Assembly (NCBI GenBank): GCA_910587725.1
Contig: CAJUNG010000047.1
Coordinates: forward strand, 1 to 12,284
Source of the DNA: an uncultured Bacilli bacterium
GTDB taxonomy: Bacteria; Bacillota_I; Bacilli_A; RF39; UBA660
Length of the DNA: 12,284 nt
Direction of reading: 5' to 3'
Each line of letters starts with the position of its first letter. Within the stretch, counting starts at the first letter, position 1. The notes below the pieces were generated by a model. It worked only from the letters and a program-made list of their open reading frames with translations. It made no database searches and had not been told where the DNA came from. A program made the position numbers and the translations under genes. Shown here in pieces: positions 1 through 6,844 of the stretch.

Positions 1-125
1 TTTGTCTATTTAAATGCAATCTTTAATTTTTACTAACTAAATGCAACTCCATATAGTTTTTAGGGTTGCATTTACTTTTGCAATTAACTTCCTGAAACAT
101 TTGTTAAAAAAAATTTAAAAAAGTA
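1..125. other. Non-coding upstream region with TGCAA-containing inverted repeat
   Basis: No gene is visible here. The 9-bp arms AAATGCAAC (39-47) and GTTGCATTT (65-73) form a perfect inverted repeat with a 17-nt loop. Further TGCAA copies lie at 15-19 and 79-83. The 3' part (about 104-125) is A-rich and could act as an UP element for the promoter that follows. The repeats could be an operator or the end of an upstream transcript, but no long T-run follows them, so I do not call a terminator. Confidence 0.4.
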
Positions 126-154
126 TTGACTTTTTGAAAAACCTGTGCTATAAT
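126..154 (+). promoter_or_regulatory. Sigma-A type promoter for the surface-protein cluster
   Basis: TTGACT (126-131) and a perfect TATAAT (149-154) are separated by 17 bp. TGC immediately before the -10 gives an extended -10 element. The A-rich stretch upstream could add UP-element activity. It lies about 60 bp before the ATG at 216. No convincing terminator follows that gene, so this promoter may also feed the fibre operon. Confidence 0.85.
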
Positions 155-215
155 ATGGCTCAATTAAACAGAAAAGGGATATCCGGAAGGATAAGAAAAG
201 AAAGAGGTTGTTAGT

Positions 216-1640
216 ATGATAAAGAATTTGAAATGTAATCATAAGAAATTGTCAAAAGTATTTCAGGGTTCAATTATATTACTTAGTATGACTTTAACAT
301 CTGCATGTTTTTCTACTTGTGGTAGAGATTTCACAAGAGAAGAATCAAAAGGAAAAAAATTAGAACATGTAAGAGAAATTCCTGAAGATTTTACTTATCC
401 AGTAGAATTTAGAGAATTATTCAGAAATAAAAATCGACTTCATGTAGATGAAGATAGTTGGAATAATAATGGTTTTTATAATAATAAAGGTTTATTTGGA
501 TTTTTGGGAGAGCCAAAGGATTTATTAAATCAATTAAACTTTCCTGAACTTCCTGGACCAAAGGGATCTAATACTACACCAAAAGCTGGATTTCTTCCAC
601 CAGAGCCAGAAGTACCAGAAGAAACTTCAGCGATGGAAACAACACCAAGTGTAGCGCCAACAGAAGCCCCTGTTGAGACAAGCCCTGCTTTAGAGGAGAC
701 AACTTCAGGAATAACAACACCACCAACTGCAGGAAGTTCTGGAGGCTCAGGAGGAACTGGTGGTTCAGGAGGAACTGGTGGTTCGTCAGAACCAACAACC
801 TCGGCAAAACCGACAAATCCAACAAAACCAACGGATCCAACAAAACCATCGGAAACAACAACACCGGAAACAACAACACCGGAAACAACAACACCGGAAA
901 CAACAACACCGGAAACAACAACACCGGAAACGACAACACCAGAAACATCTCATACATGTAGTTATGGTGAATGGCAATCGCTTAATGACGAGGATGAAGC
1001 TAGGTATTGTAGTTGTGGTAAAAAGGAGACAAGAAAGCATAAATATGGAGATGAAAAAGTAGAATATGTGGATAATCATGATGATACACATACGATTATT
1101 AGAAAAAAAACTTGTGTAAACTGTGGTCATGAAGGTTCATCTAATTCTCCTGAATCTTGTGCTTTTGGTGATATTGTTGATACTGACACTAAAAACGAGT
1201 TTCGAAACTGTATTTGTGGAAATCAAAAGGTGGATCCACATAACATTAGCAGCAGTGCAAGAGTTGTAATTATTAATGGTGTAAAGAAAGATGCTTATCC
1301 ATGTACTAATCCAGGATGTGCTTATGAAGCGACGACTGATCATTATCATGATGTTGTTGAAAATCTAGAAATTATTGGAACAAACGATGTTTGTACAATT
1401 ATGCATCGAAGTTGCGCATCTTGTGGAGAAGTACTTGCTGACATTCCTAATGCTAATCATCAAGATACGGTAACAGAAAGTGGAGGAGGTCTATTTCCAG
1501 GTATTCTTAAATGTGATGTATGTGGTCGTGTAACACAAGGACCAGAACCAACATTACCAACTTATGAAGATATTAAAGAGGAAACAACGCCATCTATTGT
1601 AGGACAAGTAAAACGATTGGTAAAAAGATTTTTCTGCTAA
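216..1640 (+). CDS. Secreted Pro/Thr-rich surface protein with repeated Cys-pair knuckles
   Basis: The 474-residue protein starts at ATG 216 behind AGAGG (203-207). A hydrophobic segment at about residues 17-30 ends in LTSAC31, which resembles a lipobox but has Thr rather than Leu at -3. Lipidation is therefore possible, not certain. Residues about 128-245 form a low-complexity stalk: Pro/Glu/Thr-rich, then Gly/Ser-rich (174-190), then PTKPTDP, then six ETTTP units. The C-terminal half holds six Cys pairs: CSCG (265-268), CVNCG (300-304), CICG (332-335), CTNPGC (363-368), CASCG (400-404) and CDVCG (433-437), with many His. These look like extracellular zinc-knuckle-like repeats, or disulfide pairs. 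The protein ends KRFFC. Role unknown. It lies upstream of the TasA-like operon and may be a wall-spanning surface component. No SipW-type motif is present. Confidence 0.85.
   Translation: MIKNLKCNHKKLSKVFQGSIILLSMTLTSACFSTCGRDFTREESKGKKLEHVREIPEDFTYPVEFRELFRNKNRLHVDEDSWNNNGFYNNKGLFGFLGEPKDLLNQLNFPELPGPKGSNTTPKAGFLPPEPEVPEETSAMETTPSVAPTEAPVETSPALEETTSGITTPPTAGSSGGSGGTGGSGGTGGSSEPTTSAKPTNPTKPTDPTKPSETTTPETTTPETTTPETTTPETTTPETTTPETSHTCSYGEWQSLNDEDEARYCSCGKKETRKHKYGDEKVEYVDNHDDTHTIIRKKTCVNCGHEGSSNSPESCAFGDIVDTDTKNEFRNCICGNQKVDPHNISSSARVVIINGVKKDAYPCTNPGCAYEATTDHYHDVVENLEIIGTNDVCTIMHRSCASCGEVLADIPNANHQDTVTESGGGLFPGILKCDVCGRVTQGPEPTLPTYEDIKEETTPSIVGQVKRLVKRFFC
852..941 (+). repeat. 15-bp in-frame tandem repeat encoding ETTTP
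   Basis: Five identical copies of GAAACAACAACACCG run from 852 to 926. A sixth, slightly diverged copy (927-941) and a partial copy follow. Each unit is exactly five codons (Glu-Thr-Thr-Thr-Pro), so copy-number change would alter stalk length without a frameshift. The near-identity at DNA level suggests recent slippage. Confidence 0.95.
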
Positions 1641-1804
1641 TCTGTAGAAAAGTTGAAAACCTAATCATTATAGGAAATAAGGTAAGATTTCCTAAAGTTA
1701 AGATTTGGTAAACCGCGAAAAAGCGCGTTTACATAGATTAGAAAGGTAATGCTTTCTATGCATAGTACTATGCACGAATTATACACAAGGGGGAGGTGGA
1801 AAAT
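1641..1804 (+). promoter_or_regulatory. Structured leader/spacer before the TasA-like gene
   Basis: There is no ORF here, but four symmetric elements fall within about 105 nt. TAGGAAAT (1671-1678) pairs with ATTTCCTA (1687-1694). GTAAA-C-CGCG (1708-1717) pairs with CGCGTTTAC (1724-1732), with one bulge. AGAAAG (1740-1745) pairs with CTTTCT (1751-1756). A perfect palindrome follows at 1759-1774. None is followed by a T-run, so none looks like a simple terminator. I find no convincing -35/-10 pair. The region could be a structured 5' leader or an operator region controlling the downstream operon. Confidence 0.5.
1759..1774. promoter_or_regulatory. Perfect 16-bp palindrome, possible operator or RNA hairpin
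   Basis: TGCATAGTACTATGCA equals its own reverse complement over all 16 bp. It sits 30 bp before the ATG of the TasA-like gene and 14 bp before its GGGGG ribosome binding tract. It could be a dimeric repressor site, or a tight RNA stem affecting ribosome access. No family is assigned. Confidence 0.5.
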
Positions 1805-2413
1805 ATGAAAAAGATGACATTATTGACCGGACTAGTTGCTGCAGTTGTTGCTACTGCTTATTCAGTTAGTGGAACTTATGCAAGATATACTAGCACATTT
1901 GAAGGAAGCGATTCTGCTAGAGTTGCTAAATGGGCATTTTCTATTAATGATGAGAATGTAACTGCTAATAATAACTTCACATTTGATTTATTCAAAACTA
2001 TCAACGATACTAAAGATGGACAAGATGAAAAGGATGTTGCTAAGGGAACTGATGAAAATATTATTGCACCAGGTACTCAAGGTGAATTTACAATTAAGTT
2101 AGCAAACAGCTCAGAAGTTAATGCTGAATACTCTATCAACTATACAGTAGGAAATACTAGTAGTATTCCAGTTGAATTCAGTCTGAACGGAACTGATTGG
2201 TTAACTGATATGACTCAATTAAACGTAACAGACCAAGCAATCAACATGAATGGTGGAGAAGCTACTGTTAAAGTTTTATGGAGATGGTCATTTGAGAGAG
2301 GTACTGAAGAAGCTGATAAAGAAACGAACAATACTTTCGATACTACTTTAGGTATTGATGGTACTGCTACAATTACTGTAACAGCTACAATTACTGCTAC
2401 TCAAGTTGACTAA
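1805..2413 (+). CDS. TasA/camelysin-like secreted fibre subunit with SipW-type signal peptide
   Basis: I choose ATG 1805 (202 residues). The longer reading frame opens at GTG 1796, but that codon lies inside the ribosome binding tract GGGGGAGGTGG (1789-1799), which is ideally spaced for 1805. Residues 4-22 are hydrophobic and are followed by GTYARYTSTF and, further on, AKWAFSI. This has the layout of TasA/CalY precursors (GTWAAF... then a hydrophobic strand), which are cleaved by the ER-type peptidase SipW. The mature part is Thr/Asn-rich and predicted beta-sheet, with IAPGTQGEF (87-95) and LWRW (158-161). No Cys is present. TasA-family proteins polymerise into extracellular matrix fibres by donor-strand exchange. 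The SipW-type peptidase gene lies two genes downstream. A major fibre subunit is the best inference, supported by position and the very strong ribosome binding site. Confidence 0.85.
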   Translation: MKKMTLLTGLVAAVVATAYSVSGTYARYTSTFEGSDSARVAKWAFSINDENVTANNNFTFDLFKTINDTKDGQDEKDVAKGTDENIIAPGTQGEFTIKLANSSEVNAEYSINYTVGNTSSIPVEFSLNGTDWLTDMTQLNVTDQAINMNGGEATVKVLWRWSFERGTEEADKETNNTFDTTLGIDGTATITVTATITATQVD

Positions 2414-2419
2414 TTAAGG

Positions 2420-2473
2420 GGAAGCATTTAGCTTCCAAATAAGCCTATGAATGATTCGTAGGTTTATTTGGAA
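2420..2473 (+). terminator. Two overlapping stem-loops after the fibre-subunit gene (attenuator or 3' stabiliser)
   Basis: GGAAGC (2420-2425) pairs with GCTTCC (2431-2436). A much longer stem pairs 2433-2451 with 2455-2473: 19 pairs, two of them G-U, with a 3-nt loop. The two structures share bases 2433-2436 and cannot both form fully. No T-run follows, so full Rho-independent termination is unlikely. The likely effect is partial attenuation, or protection of the upstream mRNA 3' end, giving more fibre subunit than downstream products. Confidence 0.65.
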
Positions 2474-2506
2474 ATTAAATCGATATCGAAAGGGGGTGTT
2501 TGAGAA

Positions 2507-5266
2507 ATGAAAGATAAGAAGCCTATTCAGAAAAATACACTAGGAAATAGTGATCGAGAAAAATCAAATCATCGTAAATATATTTATCTTGCTATCATTG
2601 TTTTATTACTTCTACTCTTAACCAGTTGTACTTCTAAGTTTTGGGGAACGATTGGAAGCTTGTTTCGTAATGAAGGTAGTTATGAAATTAATCCAGGTAC
2701 AGATGAAGATGAAAACATTCTAAATCAAAGCTTGTTCTTTGATGTTAAAGAAATTGAATTTTCATTAAGTGATGTATCACCTAAAATTAGTTATCATTAT
2801 AAAAACATCGTTCCTGGAGAATTTACTTGTTCAACTAATGATGCGTCTATTGCGACTTGTTATGTAGAAGATGGATATGTGGTTCTAAATCCAAAAGCAG
2901 TAGGAAAGGTTACAATTTATTTAAGAACACATGCTAATGGAAAAACTTATGAGGCATCCGTTGATGTCACGATTACTGATGCGGAAAGATTTATTCGATT
3001 ATCTAGTATGAGCGGAACAATCAATCTTGCTTACAGCAATAAAAAATATATTACTTATCAGTTAGAAGGATTAACTGGTGAGGTAAAAGTCTCTTCTAGT
3101 GATGAAAGTATTGCAACAGCAGTATTAGAAGGAGGAAGAATCAAAATCCTTGGTCATAAAGTAGGAACGGCAACAATTACTGTATCAGTTACTTATCAAG
3201 GTGTGGAATATGCTTCAACTTTTACTGTTACCGTAACGAAGTCATCTTCAGGAAACAACTCTCAAAAACCTGGACCTGGAGGTCAAGATAAACCGTCTTC
3301 TTCCGATAATCCTCATCCAAGTAATTCACCAACACAAACACCAACACCTACGAAGACGCCTGGAGATGGAACTGGAGATGTTGGAGAGCCGGGAGAAAAT
3401 GATGGAAGTTGTTACTTAACACAGATTCTATTTTCTAATGGTTACCAAATAGAAAACTTTGATAAAACGAAAACTGATTACTTCTTAGAAGTTTCTCATC
3501 ATACTGATGTTTTAGAAGTGATTGCTAGTAGAGAACATCCTGAGACGACGACCATTACTTATAAGATATCAGGAAAAGAAGTAGACCCAGAAAACTTAAC
3601 CTTAAATGATGGGGTGAACGAATTAGAAATTACGATTACTTCCCATGATGGAAAATCAAGTCTTACTTATCATGTTACCATTTATAAACCAGTACGTAAA
3701 ATTGAAATGGAAAAATCATTTCATTTGTCAGTAGAAGATCTTCCTACAGATTTACTATATACGATTTATGAAAGTAAATATAATCCAGAGACAAAAACTG
3801 AATTTTGGGAAGAGTTTACTAATTATTCTATTGATGATATAACATTCCAGTTAACTGATATCAATGGAAATGATTGTAGCAATCTTTTAGAAAAAAGAGA
3901 AGGTACTATTTATGTTAAAGATGGAGGAATCGATTTATTAAATCAATCCTTTGATTTGACGGTTACTTATCGTGAGGCAAAAGAAAAAGCACATTCTAAA
4001 TTATATTTCTTGAATAAAGCTTATAAGTTGTCAACCGTTTATCAAGATGGTCCATATATTATTGATTTTACGAATCAGACAGGATATAAAAATATTATTT
4101 TACCAACAAATTTCTTTACCGGAGACTTGGTTACAGAACCACTAAAAAATGCTTCTGGTGAGATTTGTGGAATTCGAATTAGAGAAAGCTTGAATGGTAT
4201 TACGAATCAAGATGTCTATATTGATATTCAAGTTGAAAATCCAAATATCTTAGAAGTTCTATTAGAAAATCATTCGGTGACTTCTGCAATTGCAATTAAA
4301 GCAAATGCTAAAGCTCTTGGAAATAGTAAAGTGACTGTAACGGGAGTTGCTTATGGAGTTGTAATCAACAACTTTGATATTGATTTCTCTGTCGTTGCTA
4401 CTTATACTTTAATTCTAGATGCGAATGGTGGTTTCTATAATGAATTAACTACAGAGTATCAATTTAGAGTTCATCATCAACTATCTAGTGAAGAGTTTAT
4501 TTACTTAGGGGACGAAAAATATAAAGCTTATCGAGTAGATAAAGATGCTTCTAATTCATGTGTTTACTATAAACTAGTAGGTTATAATACAGAAAAAGAT
4601 GGAAGTGGAGTGAATTATCCATTAACAACAATCTTCAAAAACTTTGATTCCGACTTGACTTTATATGCTCAGTGGGAAGTAGGAACAGAAGAAGATAAAC
4701 CAGAAATAGAGAAAAGATATTATTTACCTAACTTTAATTTATTCTATAATAAAGAATACTTCGAAAAATATGATAAAGAAAAAATTGTTTATCCAGGAGC
4801 AAGTGGTTCTTATGTAACGACATTTACGAACAATACACCAAATAATATCGTGATTACAGGAATGACACTTAGAGAAGATAAAACAATTTGTGTTCGTGAA
4901 GGATGCTTGAATATGGGATATGCGGTTCGCTTTACACCAAAAGATAATCGTAATTATGTTTACTACTACGGAGGAGCAAATGAGCAATATAAAATCCTAA
5001 ATCGAGATACAAGTAACTTGGAGGATGGAATTCATAAAATCAAATTTGGTGATGGAATTTCCGTTGCTCCAGGAGAAGGAGTAGAGTTTAGCTTATTATG
5101 GAGATGGGTAGACGAAAAGAAATATGACATCGACCATACGGTTGGAATCAATTATAACTTGATTGATACATTAATCGGAAGTAAGGTATCTAATATCAAT
5201 AATGAGTATCAGTTATCTGTAAGTGTAGAATTTATAAACGAAGAAAATTATTGTTCATTTGAATAA
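2507..5266 (+). CDS. Large multidomain lipoprotein with Ig-like, cadherin-like, InlB-like and TasA-like domains
   Basis: The 919-residue protein starts behind AGGGGGTG (2491-2498). A basic 24-residue N-terminus precedes a Leu-rich membrane segment ending in the lipobox LTSC41, indicating a lipid-anchored protein. Two bacterial Ig-like (BIG2-type) domains follow at about 74-157 and 162-244. A Pro/Ser/Thr/Gly linker (245-300) leads to a cadherin-like beta-sandwich (about 302-394; FDKTKTDYFLEVS, LNDGVNELEITI). The middle (400-630) is unassigned. An InlB/Listeria-Bacteroides-type repeat lies at 632-724 (ILDANGGFY ... LYAQWEV). Residues about 735-909 resemble the upstream fibre subunit: VYPGASGSY matches IAPGTQGEF, and FSLLWRW matches VKVLWRW. 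The architecture suggests a membrane-anchored base or nucleator for the fibre, analogous in role to TapA though unlike it in sequence. Domain names come from pattern recognition only. Confidence 0.85.
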   Translation: MKDKKPIQKNTLGNSDREKSNHRKYIYLAIIVLLLLLLTSCTSKFWGTIGSLFRNEGSYEINPGTDEDENILNQSLFFDVKEIEFSLSDVSPKISYHYKNIVPGEFTCSTNDASIATCYVEDGYVVLNPKAVGKVTIYLRTHANGKTYEASVDVTITDAERFIRLSSMSGTINLAYSNKKYITYQLEGLTGEVKVSSSDESIATAVLEGGRIKILGHKVGTATITVSVTYQGVEYASTFTVTVTKSSSGNNSQKPGPGGQDKPSSSDNPHPSNSPTQTPTPTKTPGDGTGDVGEPGENDGSCYLTQILFSNGYQIENFDKTKTDYFLEVSHHTDVLEVIASREHPETTTITYKISGKEVDPENLTLNDGVNELEITITSHDGKSSLTYHVTIYKPVRKIEMEKSFHLSVEDLPTDLLYTIYESKYNPETKTEFWEEFTNYSIDDITFQLTDINGNDCSNLLEKREGTIYVKDGGIDLLNQSFDLTVTYREAKEKAHSKLYFLNKAYKLSTVYQDGPYIIDFTNQTGYKNIILPTNFFTGDLVTEPLKNASGEICGIRIRESLNGITNQDVYIDIQVENPNILEVLLENHSVTSAIAIKANAKALGNSKVTVTGVAYGVVINNFDIDFSVVATYTLILDANGGFYNELTTEYQFRVHHQLSSEEFIYLGDEKYKAYRVDKDASNSCVYYKLVGYNTEKDGSGVNYPLTTIFKNFDSDLTLYAQWEVGTEEDKPEIEKRYYLPNFNLFYNKEYFEKYDKEKIVYPGASGSYVTTFTNNTPNNIVITGMTLREDKTICVREGCLNMGYAVRFTPKDNRNYVYYYGGANEQYKILNRDTSNLEDGIHKIKFGDGISVAPGEGVEFSLLWRWVDEKKYDIDHTVGINYNLIDTLIGSKVSNINNEYQLSVSVEFINEENYCSFE

Positions 5267-5277
5267 GAGGGGTTATT

Positions 5278-6264
5278 ATGAAAATAATTAGAAAGGTAAG
5301 TACTACAATTATTACATGTCTTCTGGTGTTGCTTGCGAGCTTCAACGTCTATAACTTTATTTGTATTCACCTTTTTCATCAAGACTTAACAACCATTGGT
5401 GGATATGCAGTTTTAGAAGTTGTCTCTGGCTCAATGGAACCAACCATTCATGTGGGAGATTTAATTGTCATCGATAAGAATGCACCTAGTTATCGGCAAG
5501 GAGATATCGTTACATTTAAAGATGTTGATGGTTCTTTTGTTACTCATCGAATCGTAAAAATAGACAAAGAGACGATGGTCACAAAGGGAGATGCGAATCA
5601 TTCTGCTGATGATATGATGTCCGTAAGTAGTTTAGTGGGGAAATACACTTTACGAATTCCTGGTGCAGGAAAGATTATGGCAGCATTTAAAAGTCCCTTT
5701 GTGATGATAATGATTTTCATTATCGGAGTTCTTACCTGTGTTTTCGTAAGTACAGATAAACAAGGAAAACCAATCTTAGAAAAAGAAGAAAAAGAATATT
5801 TAGAATTCTTAGATTATAAAAAGAGACAAGGTAAAATCTTAAAAGAGATTCATCATTACACGACTTTAGAAAATGATTTATATGTTAATCCAGCACCGAT
5901 GGATATCGAACAGGATTATCTAGATGCTAGAGAATTTTATCAAAAAGCAAGAGGGGCTTATGAGTATGCGAAGAAAAGATACGTAAGAACAAGAGAAATC
6001 TTCCTTCAAGCAAGAGTGATATATAAAAATGCGATTCTAAAGTATGAATGTGAGAAAGCAGCATATGAGGCATATCAACAAACGAGGGAAGTTTACCTAG
6101 AAGCTTATCAAAATGCAAGTTTAGCCAAAGAAAAATATATGAAGGCATATCAAATTTGTATGAGAGCTAAAAATGAATATACAGAAATCTATCAAGACTG
6201 TGTGGATGCTAGAAGAATATACACACGTCGAAGAGAAATATATGAAAAAATTAAACAAAGATAA
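5278..6264 (+). CDS. sipW: SipW-type (ER-type) signal peptidase I with Tyr-rich coiled-coil tail
   Basis: The start codon lies 11 nt after the previous stop, behind GAGGGG (5267-5272). The first membrane segment is at about residues 8-30. The catalytic box SGSMEP (50-55) holds nucleophile Ser52, and THRI (89-92) supplies His90 in place of the Lys of classical bacterial SPase I. This marks the ER-type/SipW class. KGDANHSADD (103-112) is the conserved GD box. A second membrane segment is at about 140-158. These ~160 residues are close to a complete SipW. A further ~170 residues follow, probably cytoplasmic: an acidic/basic linker, then a helical ladder (214-322) with Tyr or Phe every seventh residue. 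SipW in Bacillus processes TasA and TapA. Here the substrates are probably the neighbouring proteins carrying [A/S]-[R/K]-Y after their hydrophobic segments. The tail is not a standard SipW feature that I know of. Confidence 0.93.
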   Translation: MKIIRKVSTTIITCLLVLLASFNVYNFICIHLFHQDLTTIGGYAVLEVVSGSMEPTIHVGDLIVIDKNAPSYRQGDIVTFKDVDGSFVTHRIVKIDKETMVTKGDANHSADDMMSVSSLVGKYTLRIPGAGKIMAAFKSPFVMIMIFIIGVLTCVFVSTDKQGKPILEKEEKEYLEFLDYKKRQGKILKEIHHYTTLENDLYVNPAPMDIEQDYLDAREFYQKARGAYEYAKKRYVRTREIFLQARVIYKNAILKYECEKAAYEAYQQTREVYLEAYQNASLAKEKYMKAYQICMRAKNEYTEIYQDCVDARRIYTRRREIYEKIKQR

Positions 6265-6301
6265 AAAATAAAAGAAAGGACGAAAGGAATGGGTGATATA
6301 A

Positions 6302-6823
6302 ATGAAAGAATTATTCCATAGTAGAAGATTCCGTAGAAATTTATATAAATGGCTATCTATGTATGTAGGCGTCATGTTAATCTTTACTGCTGTTGTCACA
6401 TATTCTAGATACATATCTCGCATGCAATCATCGACTGAGGCAAAGGTTGCTCGATTTGAAGTTGAAATTAAGCATAATGGTTGTCCTGGTGATGTGACAA
6501 GTACTAATGTATGTAATTCTGGTTCTTTTCGTCCCAATAGCGAAATAGAATATCAGTTTTCTGTAGATACTTCAAAATTAGATGTTCATGCAAACTTTGT
6601 TTTAACCATTATCGTTCATCCTGATTTTGAAATATTAGGACTTAATGATATGGATATTAGTCAATATAAAAATAATCGAATTTCGTTATTTGAAGAAATT
6701 CTCACAGGAAAAGGTAGTGTAAAGGATTACACACTTACCATTATCTACCGAGGAGAGGACCTTGGAAAAACATATGATAAACCAATTGTTACTGTAGATT
6801 ATGCAGCAGAACAAGTGGATTAA
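6302..6823 (+). CDS. Small TasA-like exported protein, probable minor fibre component
   Basis: The 173-residue protein starts at ATG 6302, 37 nt after the peptidase gene, with GGGTGAT just upstream as a modest ribosome binding site. A basic N-terminus (RRFRRNLYK) precedes a hydrophobic segment at about 17-33. Next comes TYSRYISRMQSSTEAKVARF, which parallels TYARYTSTF...ARVAKW of the fibre subunit. The mature part is predicted beta-rich, with Cys61 and Cys71 (possible disulfide). It ends AEQVD, echoing the ATQVD end of the fibre subunit. Overall similarity beyond these ends is weak. An accessory or capping TasA-family subunit processed by the adjacent SipW is a reasonable inference. A membrane-retained uncleaved protein is the alternative. 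Confidence 0.75.
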   Translation: MKELFHSRRFRRNLYKWLSMYVGVMLIFTAVVTYSRYISRMQSSTEAKVARFEVEIKHNGCPGDVTSTNVCNSGSFRPNSEIEYQFSVDTSKLDVHANFVLTIIVHPDFEILGLNDMDISQYKNNRISLFEEILTGKGSVKDYTLTIIYRGEDLGKTYDKPIVTVDYAAEQVD

Positions 6824-6844
6824 TAGAAAAGGAGGGAATTTGGT

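Noticed and set aside
574..1130. Long open frames on the minus strand, and a second plus-strand frame, across the stalk region
   Set aside because: They are translations of the 15-bp repeat and the Pro/Thr-rich stalk in other frames, with very low-complexity products and no ribosome binding sites. The frame starting at 216 has signal, stalk and Cys-rich domain.
1796..1798. GTG as start of the fibre-subunit gene
   Set aside because: The codon lies within the ribosome binding tract. ATG 1805 has ideal spacing and gives a standard MKK signal start.
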